DNA from: JANRKG01 sp033763635
GTDB taxonomy: Bacteria > Cyanobacteriota > Cyanobacteriia > GCF-001939115
Assembly: GCA_033763635.1 (NCBI GenBank)
Contig: JANRKG010000306.1
Location: 1-8,567, forward strand
Length of the DNA stretch: 8,567 nucleotides
Reading direction: 5' to 3'
In this document: piece by piece, positions 1 to 6,251 of the stretch
Layout of the letters: every line of letters begins with the position of its first letter
How positions within the stretch are numbered: position 1 is the stretch's first letter
The notes under the pieces: generated by a model
What the model saw: only the letters and a program-made list of their open reading frames with translations
What the model was told of the DNA's origin: nothing
The model's database searches: none
Program-made: the position numbers and the translations under genes

Positions 1-1139
1 TGATTCTGGATGAAGAAGGCGCGATTTTCCTGGTTGATTTTGGAGCAGTGCAGGATCGGGCGAGGGCAGAGGGAGCCACCTTCACAGTAGTGGGAACAGG
101 CGGTTATGTTCCTCCCGAACAATTATGGGGACGGGCCGTACCAGCCTCAGATTTATATGCCCTGGGAGCAACCCTGATCCATTTAATGACCGGAGTGGCC
201 CCTTCCGAATTGCCCCAGAAGCAGATGCGACTGCAATTTCGGGATTATATTTCCCTGCATCCGGCCTTTGCCCACTGGCTGGAACGGCTCACCCATCCTG
301 CCTCGGAACAACGTTTTGCCCAGGCGGGAGCAGCCCTGCAAGACCTTGAGGCGATTGACCATTCCCCCATCCCCCGGATCAATCCTCGTGCCCATATCCC
401 CCAGATCCGCTATGGCAGCATTGCGGGTCTGAGTCTGTTCCAGTACCTCTTTCTGGGCGTGAGCGTTGCCATATTCTGGCCTGCAACGATGATGCGACGG
501 GATGCCAAAACCTATGAAGGAGGGCAGAAGGTGTACTACCTGAACATGGAGCAACAGGGGTATTTTCGCCAGCATGGGCACTTTGCTACCCGTATTTCCC
601 ACCTAGCCAAGGGAGTTCTCCCCTCACAAAACGAGGACTACAAATTTGATACGGTTATTAAACCCACGATGGTTGTCAATTACGCTGTGCCTCAGCGCAA
701 GAGTCTCCATGTCCATGTAGGAGCGGTCTACCGATTTCCCAATCCACCGACCTCGCAACTTTCCCAATCTCCCGAAGCAACCCCATTTTTGATGGTCCAA
801 TGTCAGGCGATCTCCCCTGGCAACGTGCTCCTCCCCGATCCCTTCATTCGCGATGGGCTGCTTCAATGTCCTCTAGGTACAGAATTTCGGGATGGTCATC
901 CAGGATTTGTCGTGATTGAGAAACAAATCCTGGTTCGCGACCAAGATCCAACACTCATCACCCTTCGAGGCGTTCCCCTGGCGGATCAGGCTGATTGGGA
1001 ACGGGCGAAGCAGTTTGACACGCTAGTTTATATAAATTATCAGTATGACAAAGCAGAAGCCCTGGCAAAGCAAGTGCAAAATCCAGACCTGCGGCGGGAT
1101 CTTCTGAGGAGACTGGAGGGAGCAAGGGGCAGGAAGTAG
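1..1139 (+). CDS. Serine/threonine protein kinase-like protein with C-terminal pilin-like G/H domain (5' end missing)
   Basis: The reading frame is open from base 3, so the start lies left of the window. A codon at 48 that could serve as GTG is internal, because the kinase DFG motif sits just before it (bases 36-44). Visible kinase C-lobe motifs are DFG, GTGGYVPPEQ (93-122, the APE-type element of the activation segment) and ASDLYALG with the structural Asp at 150-152. The HRD catalytic loop and ATP-binding lobe are outside the window. After the kinase domain come a Pro-rich linker, one hydrophobic segment (about 423-482, probable membrane anchor) and a region from about 510 to 870. That region resembles the cyanobacterial type IV pilin-like G/H domain: the stretch YYLNMEQQGYFRQHGHFAT matches the usual pilin-like pattern of a helix followed by 'G.FA'. 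The likely role is membrane-anchored signalling phosphorylation with an extracytoplasmic C-terminus; the substrate is unknown. The kinase call is firm. The G/H-domain call is from memory of the family and moderately sure. Confidence 0.88.
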   Translation, partial: ILDEEGAIFLVDFGAVQDRARAEGATFTVVGTGGYVPPEQLWGRAVPASDLYALGATLIHLMTGVAPSELPQKQMRLQFRDYISLHPAFAHWLERLTHPASEQRFAQAGAALQDLEAIDHSPIPRINPRAHIPQIRYGSIAGLSLFQYLFLGVSVAIFWPATMMRRDAKTYEGGQKVYYLNMEQQGYFRQHGHFATRISHLAKGVLPSQNEDYKFDTVIKPTMVVNYAVPQRKSLHVHVGAVYRFPNPPTSQLSQSPEATPFLMVQCQAISPGNVLLPDPFIRDGLLQCPLGTEFRDGHPGFVVIEKQILVRDQDPTLITLRGVPLADQADWERAKQFDTLVYINYQYDKAEALAKQVQNPDLRRDLLRRLEGARGRK

Positions 1140-1140
1140 A

Positions 1141-1180
1141 GTGGAGGAGATGTACGGGATCGATCGTCTCCTGTCTCCAC
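1141..1180 (+). terminator. Possible hairpin after the kinase gene
   Basis: Two bases after the kinase stop codon, GTGGAG (1141-1146) can pair with CTCCAC (1175-1180). Inside it GAGA (1147-1150) pairs with TCTC (1167-1170), leaving a 4-base bulge. No T-run follows, so it is not a classical intrinsic terminator. It may be an RNA 3' end or processing structure, or chance. Confidence 0.25.
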
Positions 1181-1259
1181 AACGGAACTTTGTACCACCG
1201 AATTGGGGTCATGCGTTAGGCTAGCCTGAAGAACTCAATGCCATTTCCCGATCGCTTCC

Positions 1260-2834
1260 ATGAATGATGCTGTTCGTTTCTGGCGAAATGTCAATCGTCG
1301 CCTATTACCTGCTGGGTTAGCGGCCCTAACCTGTGGCCTGATTCTGGTGCTACAACCTGCCCAGATTCTCAGCCAAACAACGCCCCCGCCCCCCGTTATC
1401 AGCCCGGAAGCCAAACCCACCCCAGGAACGGAAACCCCCACCCCTGTCCCAGATCTAAAAACTCCCGGCCTGAGTCCCGAAGAGGCAAAGCGGCAACAGA
1501 AACTGATGGAAGCCGATCGCCTTTACCTGAGTGGACAGATTGCTGCCGCCACCGCCCTTTATCGGGAAGCAAAACCTGCCTTTCGCAACTCAGAAGTGCC
1601 CCCTGCCAAAATCCCTGAACCTTTTTCTGATCCCGCGCTCCTGCCTCCAGCGGGTAAGGTGTACTGGCGGGAAGCAGAGGCAGGACGGGCTGCCAAGTTA
1701 GAAACTCGGACCCTGGTGCCCCTGCGGTTGCTCGTGCAGCAGTATCCCCAGTTCATTCCAGGGGTCGTGCAGTTAGCCCAGGTTCTGAAGGAGTATAAAC
1801 AAAACAATGAAGCCCTGACCGTTTTAGAGCGTGCCGCCAGCCTTTACCCTAACCAGGCAGACCTGATTCGGGCGCGGGTGACTGCCCTCGGAGAGGCTGA
1901 GAAATGGATGGAAGCATCGATCGCCGCCCGCCAGTTCGCAGTGCTCTATCCCAGTGATCCCGCTGCTCCCGAATTTCAGCGCCTTGCCGATGAGAATTTG
2001 CAGCGCTTCAAGTCTGCAACGCAGGAACGACTGACAGGCAATACGATCGCAAACTTCATTACAGGTGCCCTGGGTTTTGCCCTCACCGGGAGCCTGTACG
2101 GTCCCTTTTCTGCCGTCCAAACAACGATTTTGATGTTGCAGGGCGAAACGGGGGTTGGTGAGCAGGTGGCGCGAGAAGCCAAGCAACAACTGAAGATGGT
2201 AGAAGACCCGGCAGTGGTGGGCTACGTCAATGAGGTTGGGCAAAAAATCACGACCGTCGCAGGACGCAACGATTTCAAGTACGAATTTCATGTTGTGCTG
2301 GACGATCGCCTGAATGCCTTTGCTTTACCCGGAGGCAAGATCTTTGTGAACGCTGGGGCCATTAAAAACACCAACTCAGAGGCCGAGTTAGCAGGTCTAC
2401 TGGCCCATGAAGTGTCCCACGCTGTCCTATCGCACGGATTCCAACTAGTTACAGAAGGCACCCTGCTGGACAACGTAACCCAGTTCATCCCCCTGGGCGG
2501 GGTGATTTCCCAACTCTTTGTTTTAGACTACAGCCGCGAAATGGAACGACAGGCTGATTTATTGGGAACCCGAATTCTAGTGGCGAAGGGATATGCAGCG
2601 GACGGGTTGAGAAACTTGATGATCGCTCTCAAGAAAGAAGAAAAGTCCTATCCCTTTAGTTGGCTGACCACCCATCCCGTGACAGACGAACGCATTGCGT
2701 ACCTGGAAGCCCTGATCGAAAGCAACGGCTACAATCGCTATGCCTATGAAGGAGTCGAGAAGCACAATCAAGCCAAAACTCAGGTGATTGCCCTCTTAAA
2801 TGCAGACAAGCAGCAGGAGAAGAAACCCCAGTAA
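1260..2834 (+). CDS. Exported M48-family zinc metalloprotease with TPR-like N-terminal region
   Basis: A 524-residue protein. The N-terminus has basic residues (R6, R9, R13, R14) followed by a hydrophobic stretch (about 16-36), which looks like a Sec signal peptide or anchor; no lipobox is seen. A Pro/Thr-rich linker (about 41-70) follows. Residues about 75-255 are Ala/Leu-rich helical repeats of TPR type, for example around 170-200. The peptidase domain is about 300-490: zinc site H383-E384-V-S-H387, third ligand E429 in the ExxxD motif (E429, D433), and the THP motif at 471-473 typical of M48 proteins. The HtpX multi-pass membrane domain is absent. The layout is closer to the BepA/LoiP/Oma1-like periplasmic members, although BepA carries its TPRs on the other side. 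It probably degrades or quality-controls envelope proteins. The ATG at 1260 has no Shine-Dalgarno sequence but is the only start that keeps the signal peptide. It converges with pilD. Confidence 0.93.
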   Translation: MNDAVRFWRNVNRRLLPAGLAALTCGLILVLQPAQILSQTTPPPPVISPEAKPTPGTETPTPVPDLKTPGLSPEEAKRQQKLMEADRLYLSGQIAAATALYREAKPAFRNSEVPPAKIPEPFSDPALLPPAGKVYWREAEAGRAAKLETRTLVPLRLLVQQYPQFIPGVVQLAQVLKEYKQNNEALTVLERAASLYPNQADLIRARVTALGEAEKWMEASIAARQFAVLYPSDPAAPEFQRLADENLQRFKSATQERLTGNTIANFITGALGFALTGSLYGPFSAVQTTILMLQGETGVGEQVAREAKQQLKMVEDPAVVGYVNEVGQKITTVAGRNDFKYEFHVVLDDRLNAFALPGGKIFVNAGAIKNTNSEAELAGLLAHEVSHAVLSHGFQLVTEGTLLDNVTQFIPLGGVISQLFVLDYSREMERQADLLGTRILVAKGYAADGLRNLMIALKKEEKSYPFSWLTTHPVTDERIAYLEALIESNGYNRYAYEGVEKHNQAKTQVIALLNADKQQEKKPQ

Positions 2835-2863
2835 TTGATGCATGAGCGATGTTTCGTCAAGCC

Positions 2864-2881
2864 CCCATGATTCATCATGGG
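2864..2881. terminator. Perfect palindrome at the convergent gene junction
   Basis: CCCATGAT-TC-ATCATGGG is an 18-base perfect inverted repeat, 30 bases after the protease stop codon and overlapping the pilD stop codon (2875-2877). Its position between convergent genes suits a bidirectional hairpin terminator. Neither side carries a clear T-run, so the terminator role is tentative. Confidence 0.35.
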
Positions 2882-3714
2882 ATAGGAAAGAAAATCTGTA
2901 GATAAGCACCTATCAAATCCTGTCCCCACAATGCGGCGATCATCGCTCCTAGCGCCAAAAAGGGACCGAAAGGCATGGGTTGGCCTCGCTTCAGCAGCCC
3001 GATCGCAATCGCCCCGCCCCCCAAGAAAGCACCGATCCCACAAGCCATAAAACTAGCTAACAGTAAATTTTGCCAGCCCAACCAAGCTCCCATCATGGCC
3101 GCTAACTTTGCGTCTCCTCCCCCCATCGCTTCCTTACGCAGCAACAGGGATGCTGTCCAGCTAATGGTATCCAGCAGCCAGATCCCCACCACGGCCCCCA
3201 GGATGCCCGACATTAAGCCAGTCACGAATAGGCGAAAGTCACCCGTCATTGCAAAGCCGACGATCGCCTGAAAGAGCAGCCCCAAAACTAATCCAGACTT
3301 CGTTAAGACATTGGGCAGGGTCAGGGTATCCAGGTCGATGACAGAGAGGGCCAGGAGCCAGCTAAAAAAGGTCCAGTACCCCAGAGTTTGCAGCGAAAAA
3401 TAACTTTCCTGAGGCAGGTCAATGCGCCAAAACACCAGCACAAATAACAACCCAGTGAGGGCTTCGATCAGAGGATAACGAATGGAAATAGGAGTGCGGC
3501 AATGCTTGCATCGTCCTTTGAGCATGAACCAGCCTAAAACAGGTACATTTTCCTGGTTACCCAGCCGATGCTTGCATTGGGGACAGTGGGAGGGAGGCCA
3601 GAGGATCGATCGCCCTGCGGGAATCCGGTAAATGACCACGTTCAAGAAGCTGCCGATCGAAGCACCGATGGCAAACACAATGAGCGTAACCAGGAGGGGA
3701 ACTAGAATTTGCAT
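2875..3714 (-). CDS. pilD: Prepilin peptidase / type IV leader peptidase (A24 family)
   Basis: A 279-residue polytopic inner-membrane aspartic protease that cleaves the leader of type IV prepilins and, in many relatives, N-methylates the new N-terminus. The N-terminal part has the hallmark 'GSFLNVVIYR' (about 21-30) and a cytoplasmic zinc-type loop with two CxxC pairs (C44/C47 and C69/C72), as in full-length PilD. The catalytic aspartates are visible as D127 in IDLDTLTLP (the D-x6-P pattern, P134) and D201 in GGGDAKL (the GxGD motif). PFGPFLALG near 248-256 is also conserved in the family. About seven hydrophobic segments fit the fold, and the length is typical. The ATG at 3714 is the only start before the conserved N-terminus. 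Its upstream sequence is pyrimidine-rich with no Shine-Dalgarno, because a repeat array lies there. It lies downstream of leuB and the 88-codon gene on the same strand and may be cotranscribed with them. Confidence 0.96.
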   Translation of the reverse strand: MQILVPLLVTLIVFAIGASIGSFLNVVIYRIPAGRSILWPPSHCPQCKHRLGNQENVPVLGWFMLKGRCKHCRTPISIRYPLIEALTGLLFVLVFWRIDLPQESYFSLQTLGYWTFFSWLLALSVIDLDTLTLPNVLTKSGLVLGLLFQAIVGFAMTGDFRLFVTGLMSGILGAVVGIWLLDTISWTASLLLRKEAMGGGDAKLAAMMGAWLGWQNLLLASFMACGIGAFLGGGAIAIGLLKRGQPMPFGPFLALGAMIAALWGQDLIGAYLQIFFPIP

Positions 3715-3720
3715 AGATAA

Positions 3721-3806
3721 GGCAGAGGGCAGAAGGCAAAGGGCAGAAGGCGAAAGAATGTTGCAGCTTTTTTCTTACCTTGTGCCTCCTGCCTTCGGCC
3801 TTCATT
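3721..3806. repeat. Inverted pair of heptanucleotide (STRR-like) repeat arrays
   Basis: Bases 3721-3755 are five back-to-back heptamers: GGCAGAG, GGCAGAA, GGCAAAG, GGCAGAA, GGCGAAA (consensus GGCAGAA). After a spacer of about 24 bases, 3780-3800 carries three heptamers of the same kind in the opposite orientation (on the minus strand GGCCGAA, GGCAGGA, GGCACAA). The arms can form a long imperfect hairpin. Heptanucleotide short tandem repeats of this composition are known from filamentous cyanobacterial genomes. This copy fills the gap between the 88-codon gene and pilD and covers the region where a pilD ribosome binding site would be expected. Confidence 0.75.
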
Positions 3807-3810
3807 CCGC

Positions 3811-4077
3811 CTATGCTGCTTCTGGTGCTTCAATGAGGCTAAAGGGTACGAAACATTCTTGCGGTAGCAGAATCGGCTTGCGGGTCATAATCAGCTTGCC
3901 CCGGTAGGTGTACTGATTAATGGCGACCCCGATCGGGTTTTGGATGCGATCGGGATTGGCCTCATAGTACACCCGATAAATTTGTCGGGCGGCTCTGACA
4001 ACTGCCGGACTCAGGACAACGGGAACATTCACTGGCTCTTGCTTGCTCTCGGACCGTTGCTGTGAAACGTATACCAC
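3811..4077 (-). CDS. Conserved-looking hypothetical protein, 88 residues
   Basis: I do not recognise this protein. It starts at GTG (4077-4075) with a good Shine-Dalgarno (GGGAGAGG on the minus strand, core 4082-4086, about 4-5 bases before the start), which supports it as a real gene. It has no signal peptide or membrane segment. The N-terminal ~20 residues are polar. The middle holds 'VVRAARQIYRVYYEANPDR' (about 26-44), rich in Tyr and Arg. The C-terminal half (about 45-80) looks beta-rich, with 'YTYRGKLIMTRKPILLP', and ends in an acidic-Ala tail. It is soluble, probably a small single-domain protein. It lies 102 bases downstream of leuB and 96 bases upstream of pilD, on the same strand. 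No function is assigned. Confidence 0.72.
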   Translation of the reverse strand: MVYVSQQRSESKQEPVNVPVVLSPAVVRAARQIYRVYYEANPDRIQNPIGVAINQYTYRGKLIMTRKPILLPQECFVPFSLIEAPEAA

Positions 4078-4179
4078 TAATCCTCTCCCAGTTCCACTTG
4101 ACGTTAATTAATGGGTGTGGTTGAGGCAAGTGTAGCAAACAAACTTACGTCTGCGAGATGAACTTTTCCCCATATCCCA

Positions 4180-5259
4180 TCACAAGGCTTCTAACAATAC
4201 CTGGCCCATTTCCTGACAACCAACCAGTTTCATGCCCTCGGAGAAAATGTCACCTGTCCGATAGCCTGCATCCAGCACTTTCATCACAGCCTGTTCAATG
4301 CGATCGGAGGCTTCCGGTTGATCCAGGCCATACCGCAACATCATTGCAGCGCTCAATACTTGTGCCAGGGGATTCGCTTTGTTTTGTCCGGCGATGTCGG
4401 GGGCAGACCCATGCACAGGTTCAAACACACCGGGGCCAGAAGCTCCTAGACTCGCGGAGGGAAGCATGCCAATACTTCCCGTCAACATGGCGGCTTCATC
4501 GGAGAGAATGTCGCCAAACAGATTGCCCGTGACGATCGTATCGAACTGCTTGGGCCATCGCACGAGTTGCATCGCCGCATTATCTACGTATAAATGGGAA
4601 AGTTCGATATCAGGATAATCAGTTGCAAGTTGGGTGATGCGATCGCGCCACAATTGGGACACTTCCAGCACATTCGCCTTATCCACTGAACAGAGCCGTT
4701 TGCCCCGCTTTTGAGCAGTCTCAAAAGCCACTCGCCCAATGCGATCGATTTCCGATTCGGCATAGGCCATCGTATTCACCCCTCGCTTCTCTCCGGCCTC
4801 CGTTGCAAAGATCCCCTTCGGTTGCCCGAAATAAATCCCGCCCGTCAACTCCCGAACCACCATAATATCCACCCCTTCCACCACTTCCCGCTTTAGGGAA
4901 GACGCATCGATGAGCTGGGGCAAAATTTTGGCAGGGCGCAGATTCGCAAACAGACCTAACCCAGCCCGCAATCCCAACAGTCCGGTTTCGGGGCGCAAGT
5001 TGCGGGGTAGAGTGTCCCACTTGTAGCCCCCGATCGCCGCTAACAGCACTGCATCACTTTTGCAGCACTCCTCCAGGGTAGCAGCGGGCAAGGGTTCGCC
5101 AACGGCATCGATCGCGGCTCCCCCAATCAGAGCCTCATGAAACTCAAAATGCAGGTCCGTCTGCTGACCGACCCGTTTCAGTACCTCAACCGCCACTGCC
5201 ATAATTTCTGGGCCAATGCCGTCCCCTGGGAGCAGCGTAATCCGGTAGGTCTGTACCAT
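4180..5259 (-). CDS. leuB: 3-isopropylmalate dehydrogenase
   Basis: A cytoplasmic enzyme of leucine synthesis. It oxidises and decarboxylates 3-isopropylmalate to 2-ketoisocaproate using NAD+ and Mg2+/Mn2+. At 359 residues it has full family length. The substrate and metal residues known from the Thermus enzyme are all present with consistent spacing: R98, R108, R136, Y143, K194, D226, D250 and D254. The signature NLFGDILSDEAAMLTGS is at 246-262. The NAD site GSAPDIAGQNKANP (284-297) carries the Asp-Ile pair (288-289) that selects NAD over NADP, which separates it from isocitrate dehydrogenase. The ATG at 5259 places the conserved 'LLPGDGIGPE' at residues 9-18 and has no clear Shine-Dalgarno. 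It is the first gene of a possible leuB / 88-codon gene / pilD transcript. It is preceded by an unusually long, structured gene-free leader region (5260-5704). Confidence 0.98.
   Translation of the reverse strand: MVQTYRITLLPGDGIGPEIMAVAVEVLKRVGQQTDLHFEFHEALIGGAAIDAVGEPLPAATLEECCKSDAVLLAAIGGYKWDTLPRNLRPETGLLGLRAGLGLFANLRPAKILPQLIDASSLKREVVEGVDIMVVRELTGGIYFGQPKGIFATEAGEKRGVNTMAYAESEIDRIGRVAFETAQKRGKRLCSVDKANVLEVSQLWRDRITQLATDYPDIELSHLYVDNAAMQLVRWPKQFDTIVTGNLFGDILSDEAAMLTGSIGMLPSASLGASGPGVFEPVHGSAPDIAGQNKANPLAQVLSAAMMLRYGLDQPEASDRIEQAVMKVLDAGYRTGDIFSEGMKLVGCQEMGQVLLEAL
4639..4646. repeat. Perfect HIP1 octamer
   Basis: GCGATCGC inside leuB. This highly iterated palindrome is a signature of many cyanobacterial genomes. 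Near-matches (GCGATCGG, GATCGATCG, CGATCGCG) recur across the window, for example at 5722-5738. Confidence 0.85.
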
Positions 5260-5293
5260 AGTCTGTGTTTATCTTTATGTGTCGTAAATGGAT

Positions 5294-5532
5294 GACCCTA
5301 GAGGCTTTCTACAGAAATGTCTCTAATGTTCAGGGAATCTAGTCTACCCCAAACGAACCCAGTCTCCGCAGGAACCTGGAAGCCTCCCTTGCAGTCTTCT
5401 ACCGGAGCAATCACTGAAGCAAAATTCGTAGAATAATGTCTGGAGAAGCTTCTTAAAAAGAGATGGGTGCCCACTTCTATTACTGAAGCAGACACCCAAC
5501 CCATGTATCTATAGGAATTCAAGCTCAGGGTC
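5294..5532 (-). ncRNA. Candidate structured RNA: leuB leader or independent small RNA
   Basis: Read on the minus strand, several segments pair. The outer stem joins GACCCTGAG (5532-5524) to CTCTAGGGTC (5303-5294), with one bulged base. A hairpin at 5498-5464 forms 14 consecutive pairs around a 7-base loop, starting with TGGGTG / CACCCA and including three G-U pairs. GTAGAA / TTCTAC pair across 5428-5433 and 5397-5402. GAGGCTT / AAGCCTC pair across 5380-5386 and 5301-5307 and compete with the inner end of the outer stem. The 14-bp hairpin is broken by C-A and A-C mismatches on the plus strand, so selection, if any, acted on minus-strand RNA, the same direction as leuB. The loop motif ACTGAAGCA (plus sense) occurs twice (5413-5421, 5482-5490). 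I cannot match it to a known RNA family (6S, Yfr1, SRP, RNase P and tmRNA hallmarks were not seen). Confidence 0.4.
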
Positions 5533-5608
5533 TTTATATTGGCTGACCCCGTTTCATATCTTTAGTTTGGCAGGGCTTTTCCGGAATCCAAGATTTCGCA
5601 ATGTTTTC

Positions 5609-5637
5609 TTTATATTTCCATTTCTGTTTTTTAACAA
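5609..5637 (-). promoter_or_regulatory. Sigma70-type promoter candidate reading toward leuB
   Basis: On the minus strand, TTGTTA (5637-5632, 4 of 6 to TTGACA) is followed by exactly 17 bases and TATAAA (5614-5609, 5 of 6 to TATAAT). A transcript from about 5602 would carry a leader of roughly 340 bases ahead of the leuB start at 5259, including the structured segment. A second TATAAA lies at 5538-5533 but has no good -35. Confidence 0.5.
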
Positions 5638-5682
5638 AGTTCTGTAACGGATTCTTAGCAAAGTTTCGTGGTTCTTTGAAAT

Positions 5683-5696
5683 GACGCTAAAGCGTC
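5683..5696 (-). terminator. Palindrome downstream of the DUF3493 gene
   Basis: GACGCT-AA-AGCGTC is a perfect 6-bp inverted repeat that starts 8 bases after the stop codon of the minus-strand gene at 5705-5998. On the minus strand only a short ATTTC follows it, so it is at best a weak intrinsic terminator. A transcription stop here would separate that gene from the leuB promoter region. Confidence 0.35.
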
Positions 5697-5704
5697 CAGG
5701 GTAC

Positions 5705-5998
5705 TTACTTTGAAGGTCGTTTTCGATCGCGATCGATCCGAAAGAGCCATACCATCAGAGCCACGACCCCGACCTGGAGGGCAAAGTTAGGAAATGCGGT
5801 GCCCACATCCCGTCCGGCTGCAAGTTGGGCCAGAAACACAAACGCACCAATGAGTCCCGATCCGGCAAAGGTGACATAAATAAATTTGCGGAGTCCTCGA
5901 TAGGGAGCTTGTGCTTCCGCCAACAAACGGGCATATTTATCGGGGTCCTGTTGTTGTAAGCGGTTGGGTCGTTCTCCGGGAGGCGTAGGGGTAGGCAT
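5705..5998 (-). CDS. LPA1/Rep27-like (DUF3493) small membrane protein
   Basis: A 97-residue protein. The polar, Pro-rich N-terminus (1-20) is followed by 'AEAQAPYRGLRKFIYVTFAG' (27-46), which matches the DUF3493 family core (A.AP.RGLR.F.Y). There are two hydrophobic segments (about 38-60 and 69-86) and a basic tail (RIDRDRKRPSK). The family is shared by cyanobacteria and chloroplasts. The plant and algal members LPA1 and REP27 help synthesise, assemble or repair the photosystem II reaction-centre protein D1; they carry an N-terminal TPR region that this short protein lacks. It probably sits in the thylakoid membrane. The ATG at 5998 is the only start before the core, and no clear Shine-Dalgarno precedes it. 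A TAAAAT (minus, 6031-6026) could be its -10. It is divergent from the tRNA gene. The family call is good; the photosystem II role is by homology. Confidence 0.85.
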   Translation of the reverse strand: MPTPTPPGERPNRLQQQDPDKYARLLAEAQAPYRGLRKFIYVTFAGSGLIGAFVFLAQLAAGRDVGTAFPNFALQVGVVALMVWLFRIDRDRKRPSK

Positions 5999-6085
5999 GG
6001 GGAATAGGGGTACAAAACCTCTCTGATTTTAGCGATCGACGGATGATCGTTTCCGAAAATCCACCTGGATGATTAACCTCACCCC

Positions 6086-6094
6086 TGCTATAAT
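6086..6094 (+). promoter_or_regulatory. Extended -10 promoter of the tRNA-Thr gene
   Basis: TGCTATAAT: a perfect TATAAT (6089-6094) with the TGn extension just upstream. The mature tRNA starts at 6107, so transcription would begin around 6101. No good -35 is found at 17 bases, which is usual for an extended -10 promoter. Confidence 0.75.
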
Positions 6095-6106
6095 TCCTAA
6101 GGATAT

Positions 6107-6178
6107 GCCGATGTGGCTCAGTGGTAGAGCACTCGATTCGTAATCGAGCGGTCGCGGGTTCAAATCCCGCCATCGGCT
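6107..6178 (+). tRNA. trnT-CGU: tRNA-Thr (anticodon CGU)
   Basis: A complete cloverleaf. The acceptor arm GCCGATG (6107-6113) pairs with CATCGGC (6171-6177); the D stem is GCTC/GAGC; the anticodon stem is CTCGA/TCGAG with loop TTCGTAA and anticodon CGT at 6139-6141. The T stem is GCGGG/CCCGC with loop TTCAAAT (6159-6165), and the discriminator base is T6178. CCA is not encoded. It reads the threonine codon ACG. Confidence 0.97.
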
Positions 6179-6206
6179 TTAGGAGATTACTTTTTGAAGG
6201 TGTCTA

Positions 6207-6249
6207 TACAGGATTTCTGTAAAGTATGTCGTTTTACAGAAATCCTGTA
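6207..6249. repeat. Perfect 17-bp inverted repeat downstream of the tRNA
   Basis: TACAGGATTTCTGTAAA (6207-6223), a 9-base loop, then TTTACAGAAATCCTGTA (6233-6249), with no mismatch. It lies 28 bases after the tRNA. No T-run follows, so a terminator role is doubtful. Together with the adjacent palindromes it looks like an intergenic repetitive element. Confidence 0.85.
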
Positions 6250-6251
6250 GT

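Larger units (their letters stand above)
5260..5704. other. Gene-free region upstream of leuB (445 bases)
   Basis: No convincing protein gene is present; the one open frame (5298-5522, minus) resembles no family I know. The stretch holds a promoter-like pair on the minus strand (5609-5637), a structured segment (5294-5532), an imperfect direct repeat (TTAACAAAGTTCTGT at 5631-5645 and TTAGCAAAGTTTCGT at 5655-5669), a repeated decamer TCTTTATATT (5531-5540 and 5607-5616), and a palindrome beside the end of the upstream gene (5683-5696). Confidence 0.7.

Noticed and set aside
183..602. 139-codon minus-strand open frame
   Set aside because: It is antisense to the kinase gene, with no supporting features.
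1824..2291. 155-codon minus-strand open frame
   Set aside because: It is antisense to the M48 protease gene, a shadow of its codon pattern, with no family resemblance.
3557..3805. 82-codon minus-strand frame rich in 'CPLPSALCL'
   Set aside because: The repetitive Pro/Leu/Ser/Cys peptide comes from translating the heptamer repeat array; the rest overlaps pilD in another frame.
5298..5522. 74-codon minus-strand open frame upstream of leuB
   Set aside because: No ribosome binding site or recognisable family; the same bases are better explained as paired RNA segments.
5937..6173. Minus-strand open frame beginning MAGFEPATARLRIECSTTEP
   Set aside because: It is antisense to the tRNA-Thr gene; this peptide beginning is a well-known false gene call produced by reverse reading of tRNA genes.
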